64,000 bases of DNA, taken from positions 1 through 64,000 of IMG/VR virus record IMGVR_UViG_3300042691_037543; one strand, given 5' to 3'. The notes under the pieces are model-generated. The model worked only from the letters and a program-made list of their open reading frames with translations. It was not told the origin of the DNA and did not search any database. Shown one piece after another: positions 31,011 to 38,730 of this stretch (position 1 is its first letter; each line of letters starts with the position of its first letter). The translations under genes and the position numbers were made by a program. This stretch comes from a virus.

Positions 31011-31398
31011 GAAAGCCAAGCCCTCGGCCGAGGCAACGCGCCGGGCGAAAGGGTCGCGGCGTAAGGGGCAGACCTACGAGCGTGAAAACGCCAACCGGCT
31101 CAAGTCGGTGTGGCCAGATGCCAAGCGCGGCATCGGTCAGGCGCGGAGCGCGAAAGAGGTGGCCGACGTAGAGGGCACCCCCTACTGGATCGAAGCGAAG
31201 CATCACAAGCGCGTCAACATTCGGGCGGCCTTCAACCAGGGCACAGAGGCCACCGATGGGCGCCCGGTCGTCGTGGTGAGCCGCGACACGAACAAGCCGC
31301 CCGATCTTGTGACCATGAGCTTCGACGAGTGGCTCCGCTTGGTCGCAGAGTTGGCGAAGCTGCGGAAGGTCGTCGATGACTACTTGGACAAGGTGTAG
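31003..31398 (+). CDS. PD-(D/E)XK nuclease, possible Holliday-junction resolvase
   Basis: This 131-residue basic protein has KGQTYERENANRLK at the N-terminus (about 25-38, conserved Glu), then ADVEG (about 58-62) and YWIEAKHHKR (about 64-73), which fit the D...ExK active site of the PD-(D/E)XK fold. Size and lysine-rich start fit Hjc-like or phage resolvases that cut branched recombination intermediates. It overlaps the ParB-domain gene by eight bases. Confidence 0.7.
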   Translation: MPKKAKPSAEATRRAKGSRRKGQTYERENANRLKSVWPDAKRGIGQARSAKEVADVEGTPYWIEAKHHKRVNIRAAFNQGTEATDGRPVVVVSRDTNKPPDLVTMSFDEWLRLVAELAKLRKVVDDYLDKV

Positions 31399-31400
31399 CC

Positions 31401-31709
31401 GTGGCCTGCCGATGTGAGCACTGCGATGAGTTTCACCCGCGGGCCCACGACTTGTGTGAGTTCTGCGAGGAGCACTGCCCGCACATGATCGAACCGCAGG
31501 GAAACTTCGTCGAAGGCTTCCTCGGCATTCAGCGGTGGCACGCGCACCGGGCCAAGTCGTACCTCGACGATATGGCTGTAGACGGCTCCGTCCATGCCGG
31601 CACGCTGATGCGACACGGCATGGACGGAGTCTTGCGCGACCTACGCTTGCTGAAAGAGTCGCGTGAGCTCGACCGAGGCTTTCTTAGAAGTCTCGATCGA
31701 ACGCAGTAG
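31401..31709 (+). CDS. Small Cys/His-rich protein
   Basis: This 102-residue protein starts at GTG 31401, two bases after the nuclease stop. The first 35 residues hold a dense Cys/His set (CRCEHC, CEFCEEHCPHM), probably binding one or two zinc ions; the rest is helical (RHGMDGVLRDLRLLKES). It is the last gene of the long rightward operon. Function unknown. Confidence 0.6.
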   Translation: MACRCEHCDEFHPRAHDLCEFCEEHCPHMIEPQGNFVEGFLGIQRWHAHRAKSYLDDMAVDGSVHAGTLMRHGMDGVLRDLRLLKESRELDRGFLRSLDRTQ

Positions 31710-31714
31710 GCACG

Positions 31715-32695
31715 CTACTTGTTGAGCGCCAGGATGGCTTGCGTCGTGGCGGGGCCGACGATGCCGTCAACCTTGAGCCCCGCATCGCGCTGAAATGCCT
31801 GTATGGCGCCGGCACCGCCGTACCCGGCTCGTTGCAGCTTGCAGGCGAGCACGAAGGCGATCCGCCCTTCTTCGTCGGAGCGCGTGGGCAGCGCCCATCC
31901 GAAGCTGAGCGGGTGGCGGAGTGCGCCCGCGATGGTGTCCGTACGGCTGACATGGTGCAGCTGATAGTACGGCGCCCAATCCACGTCGGTTAGGTCCGCG
32001 GGCCCGTCGGGGGCGTCCGGGCGAATGCCCAGGTTCCGCACGCCGTCACGCCACGAGGCCAGGGCGCGCGCCTCGCGCCGCGGGAGGGCGCCCCGGTGCG
32101 CCATGCCGGCGTCACCCGCGGCGCCCGCGGCGTAGACCTGCGCGGCCGACAGACGCACGGGCGACCGCGCCCCCAACCACGCCGCCCACGGGTAGGTGGT
32201 GTGGAAGCTGGGGTGATCGTACGCGGTGTGCCACTGAAGAAGCTGCGGGTAGGCTGCCTCGACAGCCTTCAACGACTCTTCGATGGCTTCCTTGAGACGC
32301 GACCGCTGTGAAGCATCCGGCGGCGTCTTCCAGTCCGCCTCGGCGTTCCACATGGTCGCGTCGGCGCCCGCGTCGGCTGCGGCGCCGGCACAACGAAGAA
32401 ACTGCCCGATCGCCCACTTCGTGTTGCGCCCGCCTTTGGTGACGGACCGCGCCGTGCCATCGACGCCGCAGCCGATGACGAGTCGGTAGCCCTCGCCGCG
32501 AAGCAGCGACACGAGACGCTTCGGGGTCCAAGTGTGGAGCTGTACGGCTTCTGGTCGCGCCTCGGCAAGCAGCTTGGCGACTTCGACGGTGTAGGCGTTG
32601 TGAATCCCGCCGGAAGGACTCCAGAGGGTCGGCACAAGACCACGGAACGGCGCGCCGCCCACGGCGGCGTCGGGCACAGCAGGGTTGCTCGTCAT
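31715..32695 (-). CDS. Putative endolysin with C-terminal peptidoglycan-binding domain
   Basis: This 326-residue protein ends in a PG_binding_1-type repeat (AIQAFQRDAGLKVDGIVGPA, about 296-315). The N-terminal 250 residues look like a TIM-barrel-type glycoside hydrolase (LVPTLWSPSGGIHNAYTVEV; WNAEADW; QWHTAYDHPSFHT), with acidic and aromatic residues in the expected pattern, but I cannot name the GH family. It is the only leftward gene between two rightward blocks and starts just 25 bases from the divergent gene at 32721, so it has its own promoter. Likely role: host wall degradation at lysis. Confidence 0.7.
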   Translation of the reverse strand: MTSNPAVPDAAVGGAPFRGLVPTLWSPSGGIHNAYTVEVAKLLAEARPEAVQLHTWTPKRLVSLLRGEGYRLVIGCGVDGTARSVTKGGRNTKWAIGQFLRCAGAAADAGADATMWNAEADWKTPPDASQRSRLKEAIEESLKAVEAAYPQLLQWHTAYDHPSFHTTYPWAAWLGARSPVRLSAAQVYAAGAAGDAGMAHRGALPRREARALASWRDGVRNLGIRPDAPDGPADLTDVDWAPYYQLHHVSRTDTIAGALRHPLSFGWALPTRSDEEGRIAFVLACKLQRAGYGGAGAIQAFQRDAGLKVDGIVGPATTQAILALNK

Positions 32696-32720
32696 GGTGC
32701 GAGCCTAGCAGGAGCAAAGC

Positions 32721-33203
32721 ATGAGCGAGCTGGTCGTAGAACCGATCCCTGTCGTGAGCCTAGAGAGCTTGTCTCCCACATCCGTCAGCGTGGGCCCCAG
32801 CAGCTTCCTGTGCGCGGTGTGCAGGGTGACACAGCGTGAAATGTACAACAACGGGCTGTTCATTATCGCACCATGTATCGGGGACAACGGTGTGGTTCGG
32901 CGAGCGGTGAACCACCCGGTACTTTGGCTTTGTCACCAATGCGGGTCGTCGGCCCCGAGGATGGTCAGGGACGATTGCTGGTTTATAACAACCACGCCAC
33001 AAGCCCACCACCCTTTCATCGTGCGTGTGTCGATGCACCTCGCCAGTCAAAAGACCAAAGACGGGCGGGATATTGCCCTGCTGGCACGGCGTGCGATGGA
33101 CTTCGAGGGTCCGTTCACATGGCGGCTCGTTGGCCCGCACGAAGCGGCCATCGCCTACTACGAGGCTGTCGCGACGATGGTGGTGATGACACATGGAGAT
33201 TGA
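32721..33203 (+). CDS. Small Cys-rich zinc-ribbon-like protein (group A)
   Basis: This 160-residue protein starts at ATG 32721 behind AGGAGCAAAGC. CAVC (near 31) and CHQC (near 71) pairs frame a probable zinc site. Strands and a C-terminal helix (HEAAIAYYEAVATMVVM) complete the same plan as in 17480 and 17932. It starts the second rightward block and overlaps the next gene. Function unknown. Confidence 0.6.
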   Translation: MSELVVEPIPVVSLESLSPTSVSVGPSSFLCAVCRVTQREMYNNGLFIIAPCIGDNGVVRRAVNHPVLWLCHQCGSSAPRMVRDDCWFITTTPQAHHPFIVRVSMHLASQKTKDGRDIALLARRAMDFEGPFTWRLVGPHEAAIAYYEAVATMVVMTHGD

Positions 33204-33633
33204 ATACTTTAATGAAAGAGTGGTGATGAGCGGATTCGGCGACGCAGTCCGCTTTTACGAAGGTGAGTCGCGGAAAAGCTGCATGATCTGCCGCAAGAAC
33301 ACTGAGAATACATCGACAACAAGAATGCTGTTCCTGCGCCGCATCGGCTACGAAGTCGTGGACTTCGGCCCCCTGTGTGGAGCCTGCCTCTCAGGCACGA
33401 GAAGCGTGAACCTCCACTGCGGCGCGCGATCCGCACAAGTGCACTTCGTGCGCGGATTCCTCGCGGTGTGGCGAACCACACAGGAATCTTGGCGGCACGT
33501 CGTCGGTAGTTGGGACGCAATCGGCGGCGGGTGGCGCTGCGCCATCGTCGCGGGCTCTGTCGAAGAAGCTGACCAGTTCGCGTCCGCATCATTGACTGCC
33601 TTGATGATGTCGCTGGAAGACACGCGTGAATAA
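33193..33633 (+). CDS. Small Cys-rich zinc-ribbon-like protein (group A)
   Basis: This 146-residue protein has CMIC (near 30) and CGAC (near 62) pairs, then strands and a C-terminal helix (EEADQFASASLTALMM). ATG 33226, preceded by GAAAGAG, is a plausible shorter start. It overlaps both neighbours. It has the same layout as the genes either side of it. Function unknown. Confidence 0.55.
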   Translation: MEIEYFNERVVMSGFGDAVRFYEGESRKSCMICRKNTENTSTTRMLFLRRIGYEVVDFGPLCGACLSGTRSVNLHCGARSAQVHFVRGFLAVWRTTQESWRHVVGSWDAIGGGWRCAIVAGSVEEADQFASASLTALMMSLEDTRE

Positions 33634-34183
33634 CGACCCCGAGCACCTTCTGAACGTCGCGAACGTGCTGTTTTGCAACCGCCCGTGTGTACACTGCGGT
33701 ACCGCCTGCTTTCATATAAGCGTCCTGGGTGAGACGCCGCCGGCTCTCGTATGCGTGCGTATGCCCGACATGCCGTGGGTTGTGGACGAAGCCGATCCCC
33801 AAAAAGGGCCGTGCTCGTGGTGCCGAAGCTACGCGCGTGTACGGCGCAACGGCCGCAGCGTGCGGGCAGGCGCTTGGGGTATGCTTCCGACATGGAAGCT
33901 GTGTAAATTCCGCTTCGGTTGGGTGATGGGGCCACACCTCTACTTCGCGGTCGGTAGACCCGTGCCGGGTGACCCCGGCCGTGTCGCCGAAATTGCGCTG
34001 CGCGTGTTGACCATCCCCGGTCGAGTAAGAGGCGACTTCCACAACTTTCACTTGATAAATTTCAGCGGGACACGCGCAGTGGTGCAACCGATAAACAAGC
34101 GGTGGACGCACCCTAGTGTAGCTGCGTTCATAAAAGACACAGCGACGGCGCTCGCTGTTTCTCTAACACTGTCCACGGAGTAA
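33626..34183 (+). CDS. Small Cys-rich zinc-ribbon-like protein (group A)
   Basis: This 185-residue protein starts at GTG 33626. CVHC and CSWC pairs (near 21 and 63) frame the zinc-like region; strands (GPHLYFAVGRPV, FHLINFSGTRAVVQ) and a final helix (HPSVAAFIKDTATALAVSL) follow. It is the third tandem member. It ends four bases before the nucleotide-hydrolase fusion gene. Function unknown. Confidence 0.55.
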   Translation: MNNDPEHLLNVANVLFCNRPCVHCGTACFHISVLGETPPALVCVRMPDMPWVVDEADPQKGPCSWCRSYARVRRNGRSVRAGAWGMLPTWKLCKFRFGWVMGPHLYFAVGRPVPGDPGRVAEIALRVLTIPGRVRGDFHNFHLINFSGTRAVVQPINKRWTHPSVAAFIKDTATALAVSLTLSTE

Positions 34184-34187
34184 AAAG

Positions 34188-35360
34188 ATGGAGCTCTCAC
34201 TCGAAAAGCACTTCACGAAGCTCTACCGCACTATGCTCGACAAGCCCGCGGAGGTATTCGCGCTCCGCGGCGCGGTTGGGGTGGCCATCGTGCACTGGCT
34301 GGATTCCGGCTGGAACGTGTACCTGCCCGGTGAACCGTTGGTGCGGCGTCACTGGGCCGATTACCCCGAAGCTCGTCAGGCTATCGAGGCGTTGGTGGTC
34401 CGTGTTGGTGGGATGCTTTTCGCTGGGCGCCCGCTGACGCACCCGAATGTGTCGATGAGCTGTGGTGAGCGTGGTGGGCCGGGAAAAGGGCGCTTGGTGT
34501 ACCGCGTTCGCGTCGGCGCGGACCAGGAGGTATTCGACGACGCGAACGCGGCAGCGCTGCGATGGATGATCGCCGTTGCCGAGTACGCGGAGACGCCTGC
34601 GGAGACGCCGGCCGAGCCCTACGTCCGCCCGCTCAACAAGCAAGACTTCGACGTGCACGACGAGATGAACCCCGACGGCACCGTCAGGTGCACGGTGTAC
34701 GCGCTTCGGAACGGCCAGGGGCTCCGTATCGCGTACTGGCCCTCCGAGGGGATGTACGAAGCGTACGATGTTAACGAGACGTTGCAGTACACGGGCTACT
34801 TCTGCGCGGTAGAGTTCGATGCCGCAATCGACAAGCTGCGGCAGGTTGCTGTGCAGTCATTGGCTGCGTATCATCTGCCTTTCAAGCTAGACGGCGCGAC
34901 CCGCCGCGCCGTCGAGAGCCCTGACGGCAAGCGCTGGACGTTCGCGTCTGCGGAGAACGCGCAGCGCTATTGGTTGGCGAGCATCGCGGGGCACATACCG
35001 CCGGCCACCACCCCGGAGCCCGCCGAGCCTAGTGCGGTGCCGGTCGAGTCCACCGACGACGAAGGAGGGAAGAAGTACGACGGCGGCAAGCCCGACTACG
35101 CACTCCTTCCGCCGCTCGCGATCGATGCGATGGTGCGCGTGCTCACCTACGGGGCGAAGAAGTACGGCCCCGACAACTGGCGCAAGGTGCCCGACCTGCG
35201 GCGCCGGTACCTCTCCGCGCTGCTGCGGCATGTCTTCGCGCACATGCGGGGCGAGACGCGCGACCCCGAGACGGGGGAGAACCACCTCGCGCACGCGCTG
35301 TGCTGCGTGGCCTTCATTCTTGAGCTCGACGAGGAGAGCGCGACCTCTGGGAAGGCGTGA
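34188..35360 (+). CDS. Protein with C-terminal dATP/dGTP diphosphohydrolase-like domain
   Basis: This is a 390-residue protein. Residues about 292-385 match the dATP/dGTP diphosphohydrolase N-type domain (DUF5664-like): GGKKYDGGKPDYALLPPLAI, LTYGAKKYGPDNWRK and RHVFAHMRGETRDPETGENH with HxxH-type metal ligands. The N-terminal 280 residues are a separate unrecognised part with two similar alpha/beta segments. This family hydrolyses dGTP or dATP and occurs in phages that remodel nucleotide pools, including some 2-aminoadenine phages. A MazG-like gene follows at 35623. Confidence 0.75.
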   Translation: MELSLEKHFTKLYRTMLDKPAEVFALRGAVGVAIVHWLDSGWNVYLPGEPLVRRHWADYPEARQAIEALVVRVGGMLFAGRPLTHPNVSMSCGERGGPGKGRLVYRVRVGADQEVFDDANAAALRWMIAVAEYAETPAETPAEPYVRPLNKQDFDVHDEMNPDGTVRCTVYALRNGQGLRIAYWPSEGMYEAYDVNETLQYTGYFCAVEFDAAIDKLRQVAVQSLAAYHLPFKLDGATRRAVESPDGKRWTFASAENAQRYWLASIAGHIPPATTPEPAEPSAVPVESTDDEGGKKYDGGKPDYALLPPLAIDAMVRVLTYGAKKYGPDNWRKVPDLRRRYLSALLRHVFAHMRGETRDPETGENHLAHALCCVAFILELDEESATSGKA

Positions 35361-35569
35361 TGCGTGGCGTTGCCGAAGTGCTCAATGTGGTCGCGTATGT
35401 GACCATTCCTATGTTCGGCGTAGCGCTCTCGTTCTACGCACTCATCGCGGTAGGCCCGATGCCAACGCAGAAGGCTATCTGCGCCGTGGTGCTCCATACG
35501 GGCGCGTGGCTCAACATCCTGGTTGCGTACCTGCATGAGTATGCGAGCAGGCACTACGGCGAGGGCTGA
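35357..35569 (+). CDS. Small two-helix membrane protein
   Basis: This 70-residue protein starts at GTG 35357 overlapping the previous stop. Two hydrophobic segments (about 8-33, VVAYVTIPMFGVALSFYALI; and about 40-60, AICAVVLHTGAWLNILVAYL) are joined by a short Pro/Gln/Lys turn. Size and topology fit a class II holin, but it lies among metabolic genes 2.7 kb from the endolysin, so this is only a candidate. Confidence 0.6.
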   Translation: MMRGVAEVLNVVAYVTIPMFGVALSFYALIAVGPMPTQKAICAVVLHTGAWLNILVAYLHEYASRHYGEG

Positions 35570-35571
35570 CC

Positions 35572-35596
35572 CCCCACCGCGCTGTGCGGTGGGGTG
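35572..35596 (+). terminator. Hairpin after membrane-protein gene
   Basis: CCCCACCGC and GCGGTGGGG pair perfectly over nine bases just after the stop at 35569. No T-tract follows, so it may be an attenuator or mRNA-stability element before the MazG-like gene. Confidence 0.45.
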
Positions 35597-35622
35597 ACAA
35601 CGGATCGAAAGGAACACAGACG

Positions 35623-35958
35623 ATGAATACTCAACAATACGAAGAAGAAGTCCGTCGAACTACGCCCAGCACTACCAGCGACGCGCAGGGGTGGTCGCTC
35701 GTCGGGCTCGGGCTCGCGGGAGAAGCCGGCGAGGTGGTCGAGCTCATCAAGAAGCACGTTCACCACGGGCGCGGGCTCGACCGCGAGAATCTGCTGAAAG
35801 AGCTCGGGGACGTGCTCTGGTACCTCACGCTCGGGGCACATCTCGGCGGCTTCACGCTCGAAGAAGTGATGGACGCGAACATCGCGAAGTTGCGTGCGCG
35901 CTTCCCCCACGGCTGGAGCGCCGAGGCGGCGAACGCGAAGGCCGACGAGAAGCGCTGA
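35623..35958 (+). CDS. MazG-like nucleotide pyrophosphohydrolase
   Basis: This 111-residue protein has GLAGEAGEVVELIKKHVHHG (about 28-47) and LLKELGDVLWYL (about 53-64), the paired ExxE and ExxD metal-binding helices of the all-alpha MazG/NTP-PPase superfamily. It hydrolyses dNTPs or (p)ppGpp-type nucleotides to monophosphates. GAAAGGA precedes ATG 35623. With the dGTP-type hydrolase just upstream it forms a nucleotide-pool pair. Confidence 0.85.
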   Translation: MNTQQYEEEVRRTTPSTTSDAQGWSLVGLGLAGEAGEVVELIKKHVHHGRGLDRENLLKELGDVLWYLTLGAHLGGFTLEEVMDANIAKLRARFPHGWSAEAANAKADEKR

Positions 35959-36021
35959 CACACCCACGCGAGCGCGTACGCGCGGTGCGACTCCGCGCGG
36001 TGGGGCCAGGAGGGAGAGGCG

Positions 36022-36435
36022 ATGAATGACACCGACTTGCGCGCCGAGTTGGCTCGCGTGACCAAAGAGCGTGACGAACTCTTGCGCTGGAAGCGATGGA
36101 CCGTCGCACGCGAGATGGTGCTCGTGATGGGCAAGTCCATGAATCGCGAAGACCGCGAGCAGTCGGTCAGGTGGCACTTTGCGTTGACTCGCTACGGGGT
36201 CAGCCTGCGCTGCGAGCGCCAAGGGGCACGTCTGGTGATGTCCGTAGTACAAGACAAGCTCGGCATCCCCGCTGCCCGTCTGTCCGGCGTCGAATTGTCC
36301 CGAGAGCCCCCTCTCAGTAGCGCGATGACCCGGCGGTTGTGCAGACTCATCGGTGTGGACCCGAAACCGCTGCTTCGGGAGAGGGCGGACGCACTGCGCG
36401 CGATGATGAAGCTCGCGGGTAGTGTGCGGCCGTGA
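36022..36435 (+). CDS. Hypothetical protein with N-terminal coiled coil
   Basis: This 137-residue protein starts at ATG 36022 behind AGGAGGGAGAGG. Its first 25 residues are a charged coiled helix (LRAELARVTKERDELLRWKR), and the rest is basic alpha/beta (LIGVDPKPLLRERADALRAM). No family was recognised. Confidence 0.6.
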   Translation: MNDTDLRAELARVTKERDELLRWKRWTVAREMVLVMGKSMNREDREQSVRWHFALTRYGVSLRCERQGARLVMSVVQDKLGIPAARLSGVELSREPPLSSAMTRRLCRLIGVDPKPLLRERADALRAMMKLAGSVRP

Positions 36436-36465
36436 ATAGATCACTTAAAAAGAAACGAGGCTGCG

Positions 36466-37008
36466 GTGCCTGTTAAAAAGAAAAAGAGCGACGTGCAGCC
36501 GTGCCAGTCGTATCGCAACCAGTATCGGTTGCGGCGCTGGTGGAACCACGACGTACCGATGATCGACTCGGATCGGTGCGAAGCCGCTTGGCCGTGGGGC
36601 CTGCCGCGATCGGCCTACACCACGACGAACACCGCGTGCGCGCGACCGGCGAATACAGCTCTCACCGGCCCCACCGCGGTGCTCGAATTCACCGTGCGCA
36701 AAACATTCAGAGTCATTGCGCGCATCGAGTACATGGGGGTCTTCAATTCTTATAAGCAAGCGCTCGGAGTGCGGCACTACGGGAAGAAGCCGAACTCGAT
36801 GCTGATGGGCATGTGGGTTCTCACGGACCTCAAGGTGTACACGCGCGAGCCGGAAGGGCACCTTGCCTTCGTGCAGCAGGTTGACCTCTACCCGTACGGT
36901 ACCGTGGGGCGGCGAGGGGAAATGGAAACCCACGCGCGGAACATCGCTGAGGAGTTTGCCGATGAGTACGCGAAAGCCGTTGTCGATGACATCACCAGGA
37001 CCGATTAA
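36466..37008 (+). CDS. Small Cys-containing protein (group B)
   Basis: This 180-residue protein starts at GTG 36466. The basic N-terminus (VKKKKSDVQPC) and four scattered cysteines in the first 65 residues precede strands (TFRVIARIEYMGVFNSY, MGMWVLTDLKVYTRE) and an acidic C-terminal helix (ARNIAEEFADEYAKAVVDDI). The four genes that follow share this order: Cys-rich start, two or three strands ending in a Trp-containing one, C-terminal helix. Function unknown. Confidence 0.55.
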   Translation: MPVKKKKSDVQPCQSYRNQYRLRRWWNHDVPMIDSDRCEAAWPWGLPRSAYTTTNTACARPANTALTGPTAVLEFTVRKTFRVIARIEYMGVFNSYKQALGVRHYGKKPNSMLMGMWVLTDLKVYTREPEGHLAFVQQVDLYPYGTVGRRGEMETHARNIAEEFADEYAKAVVDDITRTD

Positions 37009-37444
37009 ATTTCTCGACTTCGCCGTGGACTGCCAGTCGGGCAGGCAGCACGCAGAAAGCCCCGATGGCCCACTCATGTCAGGGGCGCCGATCTGCGGCG
37101 AAGACGGGAAGCACACTTGCTACCTACCCTGTCTGCGGCGCACCGAGCTCTACTACCCCGCCTGCCGACGGCAGGGTGGGAAGTGCGGTGGGCCTGAGTA
37201 TCACGTCACCATTCGTATAAAAGTGGGCGCGCTATACGCGGTGTATCGCGTGACCAACACGATGCGCCGCCGCTGCTGGCACGTCTATGTGACCGTGCAC
37301 GTCGGGGGAAAGAGCAACAGTTGGGGGATCGTCGAAGACGCCCCCGTGCGCACGGCGCAGCAAATAAAAGACCTCGGGTTTCACGAAATTGTCGTGAGGA
37401 TGGTCAGCGAACCCGTGGTCGCAGCTATGACGAAGGAAAGCTAA
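36962..37444 (+). CDS. Small Cys-rich protein (group B)
   Basis: This 160-residue protein starts at ATG 36962 behind GAGGAG, overlapping the previous gene by 47 bases; ATG 36986 is an alternative. At least eight cysteines lie in residues about 24-75 (PICGEDGKHTCYLPC; GGKCGG), likely two zinc sites. Strands (YHVTIRIKVGALYAVYRV, CWHVYVTVHVGG) and a helix follow. Function unknown. Confidence 0.55.
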   Translation: MSTRKPLSMTSPGPIKFLDFAVDCQSGRQHAESPDGPLMSGAPICGEDGKHTCYLPCLRRTELYYPACRRQGGKCGGPEYHVTIRIKVGALYAVYRVTNTMRRRCWHVYVTVHVGGKSNSWGIVEDAPVRTAQQIKDLGFHEIVVRMVSEPVVAAMTKES

Positions 37445-37894
37445 ATGGACACGTGCGTAGACGAAGCGCTGAATCGCGGCGATCAGTGCACCCGCGAGCC
37501 GCGGATGCTGTTCCACAACCCGGTGGGGTTGTGCTCTACCGAACCCCTTGGGAACGAGCCGTGCCGTGCGGTTTCGTACATCGTCAGGATGTCGTACAAA
37601 GGCATTACGATCGTAGCCAAGCTCACGCTCAACGCGGCGGACAGGAACAACATGCTCGTACCGCGATGGCGCTGTCAGCAACCACACATGGGGTCCACGA
37701 AAGAGTTTAGCGACGCATGGTCGCGTCTGCATAGGAACGGCTACGACAAGAAAATGCAGTTGTACCCGCGGTGGCCTACGCGCGCGGCGTCGAAAGAGTT
37801 TCTTGAGCAGCGTCTCAGGGATAATTTGAAAGAGCACGTCGATCGTATCTTCGCGGCAGACACCGCGCTGCGAATGACGGAGCACACGCCGTGA
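37445..37894 (+). CDS. Small Cys-containing protein (group B)
   Basis: This 149-residue protein starts at ATG 37445 directly after the previous stop, behind GAAGGAAAGC. Cysteines at about 4, 15, 30 and 40 are followed by a strand pair (YIVRMSYKGITIVAKLTL) and a charged C-terminal helix (KEFLEQRLRDNLKEHVDRIF). Its arrangement matches its tandem neighbours. Function unknown. Confidence 0.55.
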   Translation: MDTCVDEALNRGDQCTREPRMLFHNPVGLCSTEPLGNEPCRAVSYIVRMSYKGITIVAKLTLNAADRNNMLVPRWRCQQPHMGSTKEFSDAWSRLHRNGYDKKMQLYPRWPTRAASKEFLEQRLRDNLKEHVDRIFAADTALRMTEHTP

Positions 37895-38280
37895 CACCCA
37901 CACCCGGTAATTCGGTCTGCGCGCGCATCGGTGCGTTCGGGTGGAGACGCAACGTGTGCCCCCCGCATTCACGGGGGCAATGCCGCCGCGCGTGTATAGA
38001 GGTGAGCACGCGAATGGGTGGCTTCCAAGCTACAGCATACTTCACGCGTGACGCGACTCGCGGCGTGTGGGTGTTCGCACGCGACCATTATGGGGACGCC
38101 CGCGTGTGGGGTGTATGGGTGCGCGATGAGCTTGCGGTCAAGTACCGCGATGCCACGACATTCACCGTGGACACCGCCCGCACATTCGTGGAGCTAGACA
38201 ATGCAAAAGAATACCTGCGAGAGCGCATCGACGCCGTGTGGGCCGGTATCACCGCGGCTGCTATGGCGTGCACCGACTGA
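37891..38280 (+). CDS. Small Cys-containing protein (group B)
   Basis: This 129-residue protein starts at GTG 37891, overlapping the previous stop. Four cysteines fall in residues 9-35 (CARIG...CPP...GQCRRAC). Strands (VWVFARDHYGD, RVWGVWVRDEL) and a helix (NAKEYLRERIDAVWAGI) follow. Function unknown. Confidence 0.55.
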   Translation: MTPTPGNSVCARIGAFGWRRNVCPPHSRGQCRRACIEVSTRMGGFQATAYFTRDATRGVWVFARDHYGDARVWGVWVRDELAVKYRDATTFTVDTARTFVELDNAKEYLRERIDAVWAGITAAAMACTD

Positions 38281-38656
38281 CAGCGCAAAGCCGCCAGAAG
38301 TCTGCAAGACCTGCGGGAGCGACCCCTGGTATCCGAATCTACCCACCGATCGGTGCGTATACCCGATGGTGTATCACATGACGATCCCCGTCCCCGGCTC
38401 TCATGTCGATGTGACTCTGCTCGATATGACTCTGCGCTTCGCTCGTGTGGGCGGTCGGTGGAGATGCGACCTCTGGGTTTCTTGGGACGCAGCGTTTCGC
38501 ACTACGCTGCACCGCGACACCATGCGGCAGATTGAAAAAGCCCGAGTGATCCCCGCGGAAACCACGACCGATAGCTGGTTGGAGGGGCTCGACTGGGCGC
38601 TCACCCACGCCGAGTGGGTAGAGGCTTGCTTCATAAGCAGCCTTTTGGCTAAATAA
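38201..38656 (+). CDS. Small Cys-containing protein (group B)
   Basis: This 151-residue frame opens at ATG 38201, 80 bases inside the previous gene; no good later start exists in frame before residue 56, so the overlap may be real or the true start may be non-standard. CKTCG with two further cysteines, strands (HVDVTLLDMTLRF, WRCDLWVSWDAAF) and a C-terminal helix follow the group plan. It ends in the A-run of the convergent terminator. Function unknown. Confidence 0.5.
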   Translation: MQKNTCESASTPCGPVSPRLLWRAPTDSAKPPEVCKTCGSDPWYPNLPTDRCVYPMVYHMTIPVPGSHVDVTLLDMTLRFARVGGRWRCDLWVSWDAAFRTTLHRDTMRQIEKARVIPAETTTDSWLEGLDWALTHAEWVEACFISSLLAK

Positions 38657-38688
38657 AAAGCCCACCCAAGCCGAATGCCTGGGTGGGC
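38655..38688 (-). terminator. Rho-independent terminator of the leftward tail/lysis operon
   Basis: Read leftward, GCCCACCCA and TGGGTGGGC (38680-38688 and 38660-38668) pair perfectly and are followed by TTTTT. It sits between convergent genes, its T-run overlapping the stop codon of the rightward gene. Confidence 0.8.
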
Positions 38689-38730
38689 TCGTTCGTGGGG
38701 GGTGAACGTGCTGCCGACTCTACAGCAGCG

